64,000 bases of DNA, from positions 9,912,432 through 9,976,431 of the forward strand of contig CM119263.1 of NCBI GenBank assembly GCA_051294375.1, read 5' to 3'. Positions 46,210 to 57,900 of this stretch are shown here, in pieces. Made by a program: the position numbers and the translations under genes. The stretch comes from Paraspadella gotoi (lineage: Eukaryota > Chaetognatha). How positions within the stretch are numbered: position 1 is the stretch's first letter; every line of letters starts with the position of its first letter. Below the pieces are notes generated by a model. It was not told where the DNA came from. It ran no database searches and worked only from the letters and a program-made list of their open reading frames with translations.

Positions 46210-49110
46210 ATTTATGTATTTAACAGTATCTTGAGAGCTTTAAGAGATTTTGCATCAATTTTGCTAAATAAGATTTAGGAAGTAATGGCCAAGGAAAAGA
46301 AACTAAAAAAAAAAAATCAATATTAACTTTTTTTTCGACTGCATATTTTTTTCTATGAGACTACATTGCGTCCTATCTGCTGTGTCCATAGCTTAGATCG
46401 TGGAGCTCTTAAAATAGAAATATATAGCTTACTCTTTATGATGCAAGAGATAGACCAGCCATTTGTCTTTCATAAAATATAGCCTTGAATACGATTCTGC
46501 ATTTATTAAAAAAAGAAGAAAAGTATCGATTTCAATGAAGTGTTTTATACTTAAAACCAAGTTGGTTTTCTACAAGAATAAACAACAAAACATAATTATA
46601 GAATTATCTGCAAGTTCATCCGGGTCACTAATGCATTGGTCACTTAAACATGTGCATTGAGGCGATTGAAAAAAAACAAATGCAATTAATAAACCTAATA
46701 TAAACGATTGAGTCATATAGATTATGCACTAAAAACAATTATAATTGTAGTGTAATTTCGCCTTTAAATATAAAAGATAATAGAAATACATTTACTTTGA
46801 TTTAAAAACAAATATCTTTCCTGCAAACGCCCTAATGTCCATGCTCATTGAAACTATTAACATCTACAAGATAATAACATCAACAACCAATCATTGATGA
46901 GATCAATGATGTTAAAACAAGCAGAAATACACAAGATATCATAAAACTGGAGAAAGATTATATTATTTAAAACGGAAAGTATTTACAATAGGAAGAAAAG
47001 ATTATTACTACTAAGGTGCAAAGTCGCTTTTCAAACTGTACAATTAACGAGTTTATATAAAACATGATGCCGCCAATCATTCATTATTTTCAGAACTTAA
47101 AAATATAAAATTATAATTAAGAATTAGAAAATAAAAAAATTAGAGGAAAAAAGAAATAGCCCAAGGGTGCCCACTCTTTTTATCAATTACATTTTTCTGT
47201 CGTATTAGTACTAAAAACATATTAAATATGATCACGTTAATCAAGGTTTCAGTTGTTAACCGTTTCGATGATCCAAATTAAAAGGACTGCAAAAGAGATT
47301 GTTAAAAAATCCGTAAACAAAATTGGAGTTTCAATTTGTTCGTGTAAGTTTTTGATTTCAAATAAAATAAATCTCAAAAATTTCTGCACGAGAGTTGTTA
47401 ACAAGTAATCTGTACGCCATCATTTTCTCTTCTATTTCCATGTATTTACCTGAAATAAGTTCGTCAAAAGAGAATAAAACAAATGGGCTAGAAATGAGGT
47501 CATATTTTTATTTTAAGGTGATGTGAACTGGTCGACTGGCCTTTAACAAAAAAGTTTACTCATATAATAATATAAATAAACAAATTTTTTTCGGCCTAGG
47601 GTGACCGTTTTCTTTCCCAGTTGCTATAGTGTACAACACTTGTAGAACCGGCGAATAAAAAAATTGTTAAAAAAAATATTTAACCCAAGGAAAATTCTAA
47701 GGAAAAGTATTAAAAGAGTTGATAAGAAGGTAAGAATAGATACTTAATGATATTAGACAAGCTATTAAAGCAAAAATAATATACTTTTCTTCATTCATAA
47801 CTTGGGGTTTAAGACAAATTAGGACAAATTAAGACAAATTTCATCCTAATTTAGTATACTACTCTTACTTACCACCTCACCATAGCCCTATGTGAATTTT
47901 TTTTTTTTGGGGGGGTGATTACATAAAAACTTTAGAAACTTTAAGAAAGTAAAATAAAACGATTTTCCATGAATGTTTTTTTACTAACAAATGTTCAGAA
48001 AATTTGATAAAAAATAATAATGCACTCGTTTCTCGCACAAATAAATTCTTTTTAATTGAGTCAAGAGTACTCGCGGAGCAACTTTATAAGTCACTTTATG
48101 GTCGGTCGTCCGGTCGATCTGTCTTGTTTATTTTTTAAATTTTAAATTTTTAACTAGGATGATACTACATTAGGTTCATATTTAGTAGGAAGGTAAGGTA
48201 CCATAAGACCTTTATGTATTTGTACCATACACTTAGAAAAATGATGTTATGACCAAAGATTCAATATCATTCCAGTTAATAATGTTTAGCTGACTGGTAA
48301 AGCAAATGTGATAGGTGATCCAAAAATAAATACAGCATCGTTCATGTAATTCTTGGTAATTTTAGTTAGTACTTTAACAATAAGTAATTAACTATGAGAT
48401 ACTTGTTGTACATAAGTTTCGTACTCATATACTTAATCATCGGGAATTGCGTCCATGAAAAACTAATTTTGTCGAAACACCATGAACTTACCGATTATTG
48501 TTTATTTAATGTAATTGTATCAAATTATATATCATTATTTATACCAGGCTTCATATACACAGTAATATATATTATATATATGGTCTTTCGTAAATTTAAT
48601 AAACATATATGGAAATAAAAAAATTGTTCTCTTCATCTATTAATTTATCATGAAAACAAAGAAAAATTGCCTTTTAAACTTACAAAGTCTGTAAAAGCCC
48701 GTTATAAATAAATTGAATCAATAAATGATCGTAAAAACCCTCCGGTCAAATATCATATTTCGTAAAATAATTGAAAATAATTGGAAAACAATTGATTCTA
48801 TAAAAATACTTATATCTCTTTTCTAACTATAAACTTGAAAAATCTCTTGTGAGGTGAAACTGAAAGGGAAAGTTAGTCAAATAGGAAGAACAAAGTGTCT
48901 GAACTGTAAAGAACAACCCGAGTTTTAATAAATGTTATAGTAATTTTTAGCTATTTAAACCTTTGAAAAAAAAATAGGGGAATCTGTATTTATAAATGTA
49001 TAAGGCAAGCGTTGTTTCTATTCAAAATCAGAAATCAGTCTCTAAAGTCCAGCTACGTATTGGTGACTGGATAAGGAACTAAAACACAATGTCCAGTTTT
49101 AATTAGGCGA
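46210..49110. other. AT-rich intergenic region, mostly featureless
   Basis: Mostly unique AT-rich sequence downstream of the eIF4H gene. It has a poly(T)/G8 run at 47898-47918 and ggtcggtcgtccggtcgatc at 48100. A 74-codon ORF at 48394-48618 begins with a hydrophobic stretch, but nothing else supports it as a gene. The eIF4H 3' UTR must lie at the right edge. Confidence 0.35.
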
Positions 49111-49117
49111 CTTGGCA

Positions 49118-49235
49118 TCAATCGTTTAAATTGGATAACTGCGATGATTGGCTTATTTTTCGCTCACGCGCTTTTCGTTCTTCGTAAGTTTTTTCATCCC
49201 TTGGTTTGCCCGTCCCGAAAATGGAACTTTGTGCA
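49118..49235 (-). CDS. EIF4H: eIF4H, exon 6 (last)
   Basis: 118 nt: one base completes a Ser codon from exon 5, then AQSSIFGTGKPRDEKTYEER, KARERKISQSSQLSNLND and stop. Acceptor is actttttttttag at 49236. SSIFG-x-KPR with a basic/acidic helix is the conserved C-terminal element of eIF4H and eIF4B. Confidence 0.85.
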
Positions 49236-49369
49236 CTAAAAAAAAAGTAAATTAAATTGAGATGTACATATAAAACTGTATAACTATTATCATTTATCAA
49301 ACGAGTTCACGTCAAAGACCACATATTGTAAATCGCTTTAGAGCTTTACTATACGGAAAAATATATACT

Positions 49370-49617
49370 GTGGAGGTATATTCACACCGCCTCACATCCA
49401 CCATCGTTAAGCCAATCCCATTGGCTCAGAGGGGGAACACACCATCCCAAGCGTTGTGTTCCATCCACAGTCCTAACGTCTTCCCTGTGTTGGCAAAGCG
49501 AGACCGTCCTCGGGTAACCGCGCCAGGGGTGCCACTGAGGGTCGGAAGCCCCTAAAACCAACAGTGAGATGCCCCATCCCAATGGGCAGCCCGGCTGTGC
49601 CAAAGTACCCAATAAAT
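49370..49617 (+). repeat. GC-rich dispersed repeat R8, copy 1
   Basis: tattcacaccgcctcac, ggctcagagggggaacacac, gttggcaaagcgagaccgtc, ctcgggtaaccgcgcc, gagatgccccatcccaatgg. Two closer copies lie at 56333-56582 and 56771-57034. ORFs on both strands are artefacts. ggctcagaggg resembles a box A, but no box B is visible, so its class is open. Confidence 0.7.
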
Positions 49618-49780
49618 TGTACAATTTTTTTCAGGTATTCCCAAAATTTATCTTGGCTAAATTTTACTTTCGCCGACCGCGGTTATGGCAGTTTTTGAAA
49701 AACCATTTAAAAATACTTATTTAAAAAAAAATTTAAAAAAATATTACCAAATTACCCTAAACTCTTTTAACCCTAACCAC

Positions 49781-50393
49781 TAAGGCGTAGTGAAAGTTAC
49801 ATACGAAAATTCTAAAAGTCAATTATGAACAACATACTATCAGTGAACATTAATTTGTAAAAAAGATTAATTTTATGCTTTTTAATTTTCGCAGTAGGCT
49901 ATATTTATATATAGTACTATCCTTATAAAATCGAAAAATTTCAAAATAAGCTCATCTTAATTTTGATTGCAGATTTGAATTCCTCGTCAAAAGTTGATAA
50001 AAGAAAATATAAATCATTTTTAAAAATTCTTTCATTAAGTGGGTTAAAAATTAAAAAAACTATATTTAATATATAAAAAGTTAATTTTCAGCTTAAAATA
50101 TAGCTTTTTCTAATTTTTGACCCACTTAATGAAGGAATTTTTCAAAAAGAGTTATATTTCTTTTTATCAACTTTTTATGACGAATCCAAATCTGCAAAAA
50201 AATCTTAGAAAAAAACTGTTTTGAAATTTTAACATTTATTGATTTAGTACTAGTATAAATATGGCCTACTGTGTAAATTGTAAAATTTATTATAAATTTT
50301 TTTATTACATAAATGTTTATTAATATAATGTTGTTTGTTCCTCACTTTTAGAATTTTAATTAAAGTTAAATTTAGAAATTTTACTACGCCTTA
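49781..50393. mobile_element. hAT-like foldback MITE, copy 2 (613 bp)
   Basis: Ends TAAGGCGTAGTGAAA and TTTACTACGCCTTA with perfect 8-bp flanks CTAACCAC (49773-49780 and 50394-50401). The left half (with cttaatgaa-type motif cattaagtgggttaaaaatt) is an imperfect inverted copy of the right half (tttttgacccacttaatgaa). It is inserted in a telomere-like repeat H tract in eIF4H intron 5. Confidence 0.78.
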
Positions 50394-50803
50394 CTAACCA
50401 CCCCATAATCACTCCTAACCCTAACCCCTCCCTAACCCCGGTCGGCGAAAGTAGATTTAACCCATTATCTACTGTTAGTATTTTTCATTTGCTCTTTTGT
50501 ATGCACCTCACGGTTCCTTTTTACATCGATTTAATCGGCATGGAGTGCACAAGAATGAGATGTACCTACTATATCTTTTCACTTGCATTTCTTTACACAA
50601 AATTTTTTTCATTTTTCAAGCCTAATTTCCCAGAATTCGAAAACAAAATAGCACTTCTGATTTATTTTAAATGATCAAGTGATTAATTATAAATTATAAT
50701 TTATATAATATTATTTAACCGCAATAACAGTTGAGGTCAATCCCATACATACGCCTGCATTGGTTACTACGTACATGACTATTCTCTCTAATTTTAAACC
50801 AAC

Positions 50804-51450
50804 CTGATGTCTCCGTTGTCGTCTTTAGGGGCCGATCGTGGGAGTAGCTTTAACTTGGGTCTGGCCGCGGCCTCTTCCGCCGTAGGTTCTCGTAAATCGT
50901 CGAAGTTTGCTCCCCTGCCGCTCTCCCTTCTCGGTCTACCCCCAGATCCCCGACTGAAACCCCCACCACTTCCTCCGGATTCCCTCCTAGCTCGGTTTTC
51001 CCCCGTAGGCCCGCGTCCGCCAAAATTTCCCCGAGTTCCGCCCCCACGATAGTTTTCCCTGCTTCCGTAGCCGCCTCCTCCGAAACCTCTGCTACCGCCG
51101 AAATCGTCTCTGATCGATGGCATGTCTCTCCCCTGCGAGCCACCACGATCTTCGAATCCCACAGGGGGGCCGCCAGGCGGAGATCGGTAGTCTCTGTCGC
51201 CAACCATAGGGGGACCACCAACGGCACCGCGTCCGCCGCCTATACCACGGCTACCGCCGCGGCCGGCCACCCCGGGACCTCGCTGATCCTTACGTCCTTC
51301 GGCAACGTCGACGCGGATGTTCTTGTCTTCGAAGAGTGCGCCGTCGAAAGAGAGGGCATCTTTCAAAGATTCTCGAGTATCGAACTCCACGTAACAAAAT
51401 CCCTTGAACTTGTCCGTATCACGATCTCGCACCAGCCGGACGTTTTTAAC
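50804..51450 (-). CDS. EIF4H: Translation initiation factor eIF4H, exon 5 (main exon)
   Basis: eIF4H stimulates the eIF4A RNA helicase during mRNA scanning in the cytoplasm. The six exons total 1002 nt (333 residues plus stop) with all phases matching. This exon supplies residues 80-295: [20 protein letters not shown] with RNP1 KGFCYVEF at 95-102, [19 protein letters not shown] closing the RRM, then a Gly/Arg-rich tail ([25 protein letters not shown]). Acceptor tttctgcag is at 51451 and donor ATCAG/GTTGGT at 50803. Reading on past the donor reaches a stop after LV, but exon 6 restores the family C-terminus. It is strikingly GC-rich against its surroundings, as expected for RGG coding. The shadow ORFs in other frames are artefacts. 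Confidence 0.9.
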
Positions 51451-51671
51451 CTGCAGAAAAACATTCGGATTTAACTTCCTTGAGGGGTATTGAAGACGTG
51501 AAGAAATAGAGGGAAAATAATGGTATATTTCGCGAAGAGTAGAAACGAGAGAATGTATCGCAAGACAAAATATACTGACGGGCGGGAGGAGGAGGAAAGA
51601 AGAGGAAGAGGAGAATTGGACGGCAGGCTAAATCCTCCTCTGACTTCAAATTTTAATTAAAATTGAATGAG

Positions 51672-51720
51672 AACAAGTTTGAGCAAACAATGCCTCATCT
51701 GTTCACGATAATTTAGCGGT
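51672..51720 (+). mobile_element. HINE-like 5' terminus remnant
   Basis: AACAAGTTTGAGCAAACAAT followed by gcctcatctgttcacgataa, the left end only. It lies in eIF4H intron 5 shortly before exon 5. Confidence 0.5.
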
Positions 51721-51884
51721 AAATAGCTAATCAGATAATGAACTAATTATTCAAATAATTATTTAATAATTAATAACTATTATAATTTCTAATATTTAAT
51801 GAGTTAAGCATCAGCAGAAGATTAATTAATTAATCATCCGATCGATTACATTATTCAATTACAGTAATTAAGGGTTACCTTTAC

Positions 51885-51990
51885 TTTCACCGACCGGGGT
51901 GAGGGAGGGGTGAGGGAGGGATTAGGGTGAAGAGTGGTTTAAGTGTAGTTTAGGGTTAGGGGTAGTTAAGGGTGGTTAAGGGTTATATCT
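51885..51990. repeat. Telomere-like G-rich tract (repeat H fragment)
   Basis: ttcaccgaccggggtgaggg then degenerate ggttaggg/ggttaaggg units to 51985. Same composition and boundary motif as 15420-15605. Confidence 0.6.
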
Positions 51991-51997
51991 TTTAAAA

Positions 51998-52190
51998 TTT
52001 TTTGCTACGCCCCCAAGGCGGCTTAGGGACATCCTCAAACTTCCCGCAGGGTAGGTACCGGGTTGGGATTGAACCCGGTACCTAGTGGTCATGAGCTGAT
52101 GGCTTTACTCAATGAGCCACCGGGTCACGACTGAAGGTGTCATGCTTAGAGGCGGGGTGAACTTTGCTATGCCCGACTACCATATCATTA
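51998..52190 (-). repeat. SINE-M (tRNA-derived), copy 3
   Basis: Minus strand: box A TGGCTCATTGAG, CTCATGA loop, and box B GGTTCAATCCC within the perfect hairpin GGTACCGGGTT / AACCCGGTACC (7-nt loop). The tail retains aagccgccttgggggcg. It lies in eIF4H intron 5. Confidence 0.72.
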
Positions 52191-52309
52191 ATATAATGAT
52201 TTATTAATAACTGTGGAATTGAACTCGGTTCTTCCCATTCACGGTCGATCCCCGACATCTCGTAACCAATTCGGATTGATATAAATGATATTAATTTCAC
52301 TTATATTAG

Positions 52310-52780
52310 AGCCAAACTTCGTCAATGGGGTGGGTCAGAAGTTTGATTTGGGAACCTTTCCAAATGAAACTTCATACATTTCTGAGAAAACTTTCAATGG
52401 AGCAAAATTTTCTAAAATGGCAAGAAGCATTAGTAATTAATTTTTTAATATTTATTTATAGATAGGAAATGTCAAAAAATTTTTTTGGAATTTTTTATTT
52501 TTAAAAGCAGATTCAAATAGCTTATGAAAAGTTATCTACACAAAGTATAATTCTTTTTTAAATATTTTGATGATAAGTGGGTTAAAATTGAGAAAAACCT
52601 TAAAAAATCATCATTATCATCCAATAATTTTAGCAGTTTTTACTAATTTTTAGTAATAAAACATCAAAATTTTAAAAATTGTAATTATATTTTTTGATTA
52701 ACTTTTTAAGCTCTATCAGAATCAATTAAAAAAACCTAAAATATCCCAAAAAAATTTTTAACATTATATACGATATAATA
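52310..52780. repeat. Dispersed AT-rich repeat R7 (uninterrupted relative)
   Basis: Shares tacacaaagtataattctttt, aaaaaatcatcat and aactttttaagctctatcag with 19600-19975 and 23570-23700, where HINE-like copy 4 interrupts it. Landmarks also recur at 20700-20900 and 35580-35800. Confidence 0.5.
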
Positions 52781-53507
52781 ATATTAATTAGCGAATTACT
52801 CATGGTTCGGAACATTTTTGCAAAAAAATATTTTAACACAATAATTAATACCAATAATGGATTAGTTTAATGCTGTTCCCATTAAAATTTGAATTTGGTC
52901 GGCTACCGCTACTTATATAAACCCTTATATAAATTCTCTCTATATACAAATTGACCTTTTGTTATTATCAAACAAAAGAGCATTTTTATTTGAATTAACC
53001 AGCTGATTCCATTAAACATAATTCCATTGTTATTTCATCAAGCTTAGAAAGCACTTTAAATTGTTTAGAGGAAAAATTAACAGACTCACATACTTGTTAT
53101 CAATTTTCCCTTTTTCTTGTTAATGTTTATTTTAATTGCAATCGTTTAATTAATTAATTAATTATTGTTATTGTATTGATATAGATATTTTGATTGCTTG
53201 CTGGTATAAGCATTTGATTATTTTATTAAGGTACCATTTTACAAGCGAACCAAGCAAGTTGGTTTAATAAACTTTTTATCCAAGCAAAAATAAACAATCT
53301 CAACGCCACGAGCGCCAACGCGAGCGACATCGCCACTTCCGGTTGACGCTCCTGTGGTAACATCTACATAACTACAATAACCACTATGCATAATTCTTCA
53401 ATTAATCAATTATCTAATTACTTTCGCTTTTATTTATATTTTACTCCTTGCCCATTCGCGAGTGACCCCAATTAATCTTTACTATACTTTTAATATTTAA
53501 TAAACAT

Positions 53508-54119
53508 TAAGGCGTAATAAAATTTCTAAATTTTACTTTAATTAAAATTCTAAAAGTGAGGAACGAACAACATTATATTAATGAACATTTATGTAATAAA
53601 AAAATTCATAATAAATTTTACAATTTACGCAGTAGGCCATATTTATACTAGTACTAAACCAATAAATGTTAAAATTTCAAAACAGTTTTTTCTAAGATTT
53701 TTTTGCAGATTTGGATTCGTCATAAAAAGTTGATAAAAAGAAATATAACTCTTTTTGAAAAATTCCTTCATTAAGTGGGTCAAAAATTAGAAAAAGCTAT
53801 ATTTTAAGCTGAAAATTAATTTTTTATATATTAAATATAGTTTTTTCAATTTTTAACCCACTTAATGAAAGAATTTTTAAAAATGATTTATATTTTCTTT
53901 TATCAACTTTTGACGAGGAATTCAAATCTGCAATCAAAATTAAGAAAAGCTCATTTTGAAATTTTTTGATTTTATAAGGATAGTACTATATATAAATATA
54001 CCCTACTGCGAAAATTAAAAAACATAAAATTAATTTTTTTTATAAATTAATGTTCACTGATGGTATGTTGTTCATAATTGACTTTTAGAATTTTCGTATG
54101 TAACTTTCACTACGCCTTA
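53508..54119. mobile_element. hAT-like foldback MITE, copy 3 (612 bp)
   Basis: Ends TAAGGCGTAATAAAATTT and TTTCACTACGCCTTA with perfect 8-bp flanks ATAAACAT (53500-53507 and 54120-54127). Orientation is opposite to copy 2. Almost the whole element is one inverted repeat. No ORF. Confidence 0.8.
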
Positions 54120-54284
54120 ATAAACATAATACATAAGTACTAAGTAACCATTAGTAAAAGAACTACTGGACGTTTTTTGTGTATAAGTTTCATTTCATAT
54201 TTATTTATTTAATATTCTAAGTAGAATTTTTTGTTTAACGTAGTAAAATTAAGAGTTCAATTAAGAGTTCAATTTAGAGTATCA

Positions 54285-54875
54285 AAAGTGAATTATTTAA
54301 AATTTTAAATCTTTTTTCAAAATATATGACCTGTTTAAATTATTATAACAAAAATATTATTATTTATATAAGTATCATGAAAGAGCCTGAGAAAAAAAGA
54401 TTTAAGATAGCCAATCACAATTTGATAAAAATTATAAATTTATTCTCCAGCTATTGATTTTTAAAAAGATGTCTCATTTTTGAATATCCCAATTAAATTA
54501 AAGCTGGGCCAGTTAAATTTTATACTACAGTATTCGTAAGTATAAAATTCTCTTCATATTTTTAAGGGCTTTCTGAGGATATTAATATTGTTAATATTTT
54601 AATAAATACTTTGTTTAAAAAAATGCTAAAAGTTCAAATAAAAATTGAATTTAAAAACAGTGAGTTGGAAAATGAAACCCGATTTAACAAGCCAACTTTC
54701 TCCACTCATTGTCAAAGCATATCTAACTTAACTGATCAATATAAAATTTTAACACATAAATAGTTTTAGTATTTTCTACTCAACTAAATTTTAAAATCAG
54801 TGAAACAACCACTGGTTTGAAAATGACAGCGTATTTCTACCGGCGCTTGTAAAATTGTCACTATGTAAGCATGTT
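54285..54875. repeat. Rearranged relative of the TA-flanked MITE at 14124
   Basis: Shares tcaaaagtgaattatttaaa with 14485-14620 in direct orientation, and gcttgtaaaattgtcac and cgatttaacaagccaactt with 14124-14320 in inverted orientation. The left terminal repeat is missing. Confidence 0.55.
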
Positions 54876-54884
54876 TTTTATTAC

Positions 54885-55052
54885 ATCGATGATGAGAAGC
54901 TGTATATAAATTTTCAGCATCATACACCCAAATTTAATCATAAAAAAAGCGATCTATAATTTGGAACGCCGACGACGCCTACGCCACTTATGCCCAAAAG
55001 CGTTACTAGATCGTCGCAAACGCAAAGCGATTGCGACGATAAAAAAAATCGC
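54885..55052 (+). mobile_element. Element G, 3' part with terminal hairpin
   Basis: tcgatgatgagaagctgtat, ccaaatttaatcataaaaa, tggaacgccgacgacgccta, ending in the hairpin atcgtcgcaaacgc-aaa-gcgattgcgacgat followed by aaaaa. Confidence 0.6.
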
Positions 55053-55827
55053 CGGCCGAATTCTTTAAAAATTCTAATGCCCGCTAAGAAATTATTTTGC
55101 TGCCTCTGTTCAAACGCCGGTCGCAAAACGTTACCTTATTAAATAAGTTATTTGAAAGTATTTTTAGAATTATTTACTTTACAAATGTAAACCAAATTTT
55201 CTCTCTCTAGCCGTATAAAAACGAATGCACATTGTACAATTAGCCAATTCGATTCCATGCGCTTTTTTAATTGTAATAAATCGATTCATCTCATTTTCAT
55301 TTTATTCGCCATTTTTATCTCGACCACCTCTACACTGAATAATTAATGTTTAAAGCTAGACAGGACGGACATCATTTTTTATGCATAATTTGAAATTTTA
55401 AAATAATTCAAATGTTATTATGAAAAAAGTCTTTCAACAAGTTTGAGCAAAATTTTGAGCAAAAATTGAAGATGACAACTCCAGCAACGATTAATGGATT
55501 GAATAATTAATTAATTAATTGAATAATTAATTGAATAATTAATGCAGCTTGCATTTACATTTAATATATAACAAGTTTGAGCAAACAATGCCGGATCTGC
55601 CCACGATCATTAGCGGTGATTAATTAATAAATTAGTTAAAACATTAATTAATAAATTGTTTGCACAAACTTGTTTTTCGGTCTTTTCGTCTGGTCACTGA
55701 CCAGGACAAAAGCAACTACGATGATGGCGATGATGAATTTATTGATTAATTATTTAATAAAATTATTATTTAATTATTTTATTGATTGGTAAATCAACTG
55801 ATTGATTAATAAGTTAATTGGTTGATA

Positions 55828-56285
55828 GTATGGTGGACCAAAATCCACCAACGTTCATCAGCGGCCATTGGTGCCGGAGGCAAGTCATTCGCCTCCCAAC
55901 CCAAAGGTCCGGGGTTCTAGCCCGGTGGTCGCCTAGCAATTAAGAGGGACGGGGCGCTTAACCCGCCTGTAACGCGGTGTTACAGCCTGATCCGAAGCTC
56001 AGGGACTGCTTATATTGAACGGTTCTGTCACTAACACAACAATAATTACTGTCTCTTTATTGGTGAGCCCGACTTCCGAACACAACAGCAACAACAACAC
56101 TTTCAGGCGACATGCCTCAACCTGGCGATGCACTTTCCTTCAACAATACATCAGGCGACATGCCTCAACTTGGTGACGAACTTTCCACCAACAACAAGAA
56201 TTCACTGAAGAGACGCAACAGATATCTCCTTATCTGCTTATATTGAACGGTTCTGTCACTAACACAACAATAATTACTGTCTCTT
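55828..56285 (+). repeat. SINE-A, best-preserved plus-strand copy
   Basis: Head tggtggaccaaaatccacca, box A TGGTGCCGGAGG, anticodon-loop-like CTCCCAA, T-arm CCGGG/GTTCTAG/CCCGG with box B GGTTCTAGCCC, ggacggggcgcttaaccc, palindrome aacgcggtgtt, aacggttctgtcactaacac, then acaacagcaacaacaacac and two gcgacatgcctcaac units. The cattggtg and cgcctccca segments recall tRNA-Gly, which is inference from memory. Confidence 0.78.
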
Positions 56286-56332
56286 CAATAGATTAATTAA
56301 TTGAATAATTATTTTAATTAATGTAGTGTGGC

Positions 56333-56582
56333 GGTATATTCACACCGCCTCACGTCCACTCATGCCTTCAGCCAAATCCATTGGCTCAGAGGGGAACACA
56401 CCATCCCAGGCGTAGTGTTCCATCCACAGTCCTAACGACTTCCTCTGCATTGGCAAAGCGAGACCGTCCTAGGGTAACCGCGCAGTGACTGAAGCCGTCA
56501 CTGAGGGTCGGAAGCCCCCAAAGCCAACAGTGAGATGCCCCATCCCAATGGGCATCACAGGCAACCCGGCTGTTGCCATAAG
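56333..56582 (+). repeat. GC-rich dispersed repeat R8, copy 2
   Basis: gcggtatattcacaccgcct to caacccggctgttgcca, near-identical to 56771-57034 in the same orientation. The 190 bp between them holds a duplicated tacgctatgacaaacgccta. Confidence 0.72.
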
Positions 56583-56770
56583 TGGTGAGCCCTACTATCG
56601 AACACGCAACCTTCTCAGGGTACGCTATGACAAACGCCTATGCCCCTGGGGTACGCTACGACAAACGCCTATGCCCCCACAACTCGCGCTCTCTCTCTCT
56701 CTCCCACTATGGTAACAGTCTTGTCAGACACCTCTCAGGCTTGAGGAACCTGAGTGATGTCTTGACCCGG

Positions 56771-57034
56771 GGATCCTGTGGCGGTATATTCACACCGCCT
56801 CACGTCCACCATCCTTCAGCCAAATCCATTGGCTCAGAGGGGGAACACACCATCCCAGGCGTAGTGTTCCATCCACAGTCCTAACGACTTCCCTCTGCGT
56901 TGGCAAAGCGAGACCGTCCTAGGGTAACCGCGCCAGTGACTGGAGCCGTCACTGAGGGTCGGAAGCCCCCAAAGCCAACAGTGAGATGCCCCATCCCAAT
57001 GGGCATCACAGGCAACTCCGGCTGTTGCCATAGT
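56771..57034 (+). repeat. GC-rich dispersed repeat R8, copy 3
   Basis: Complete version with gtgactggagccgtcac inserted relative to 49370-49617. ORFs of 69-100 residues on both strands come from the high GC and are shared among copies only as repeat sequence. Confidence 0.72.
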
Positions 57035-57900
57035 AGCTTGCATTTAAAACAAAAAAACAATCAAATAGTGAAACAGGTTTTTTGTTTTTTCCATTTAAAC
57101 TTATTCCATCGAAACTTGATTTCCTGCTTAATCACACACCTTCCTACTTACATTAAAAATTTCAATCAATCGCACGATCCATTTATGAGTAATTAGCGTT
57201 CAAAGCTAAGGGGGGATGGACAGACGGACGGATGAACATTTTTTGGGGCATAATTTTCTATAATTTGATGTTCTGAAATGATATAAGTGACTTACCAACT
57301 TATTTCCACTCGCATAATTCCATCGAAACTTTATACCCAGCTAAATGACACACTTTCCTACCCACACACAAAATTTCATTCCAAGTTTTTTGCTAAGGAC
57401 AGACATCGATTTTTTTTTTTTTTTTGCATAATTAGTCATAATTTGATCTGCTGTAAGCAGATCCAGCTAAAAATAACGATAATACTGATATTGCCTGAAA
57501 GTCATTATTAAGAAAAAATTTCTAGAAATTAAATTCAAAATATCGTATAATAAAGGGTGAGAACTTCGACATCGTGGTCTTGGAAAAAAGATTAAGCAAC
57601 ACAGTTCAGCACAATATGTTAACTGACAATAACATTGGGACACACTGTAAATTTGCTGCACATCTTTTAATTCTGGTTGATTTTATTTAAAAATAATTTA
57701 TATTATTTTATGTGTAAAATATTTTGTCAGTATTCCTGATTATTGATGAATGATAAATCCGTTTAAATTTTTTACGATTCTATCAAGCGAGAAAGAGTTT
57801 TTGCCTCTTGAATCTTTTTGCTTTCACGATCTTGTTAGTCCTGCGATGATATTATATAGATAGCAGTGAATGACAAAATACAGTACTTTTGTTTCCTTAC

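Larger units (their letters stand above)
55570..57474 (+). mobile_element. HINE-like element copy 8 with nested SINE-A and R8
   Basis: Left end AACAAGTTTGAGCAAACAAT then GCCGGATCTGCCC at 55570. The right end gatctgctgtaagcagatcc then agctaaaaat is at 57445-57474, with core monomers at 57080-57380. SINE-A (55828-56285) and two R8 copies (56333-57034) lie inside. The half-hairpin on the left side of the right end is lost. Confidence 0.62.

Noticed and set aside
48394-48618. 74-codon ORF with a hydrophobic N-terminus (MRYLLYISFVLIYLIIGN)
   Set aside because: Signal-peptide-like start, but AT-rich DNA readily encodes hydrophobic stretches; no homology, splice context or codon signal supports it.
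49382-49624. 80-residue minus-strand ORF, and similar ORFs at 56.5-57.2 kb
   Set aside because: They fall in GC-rich repeat R8, where both strands stay open by composition; frames are not the same across copies.
55860-55935. tRNA gene candidate (box A, CCC-like loop, T-arm)
   Set aside because: The acceptor and anticodon stems do not pair, and the same sequence recurs as a dispersed SINE with a fixed non-tRNA tail.
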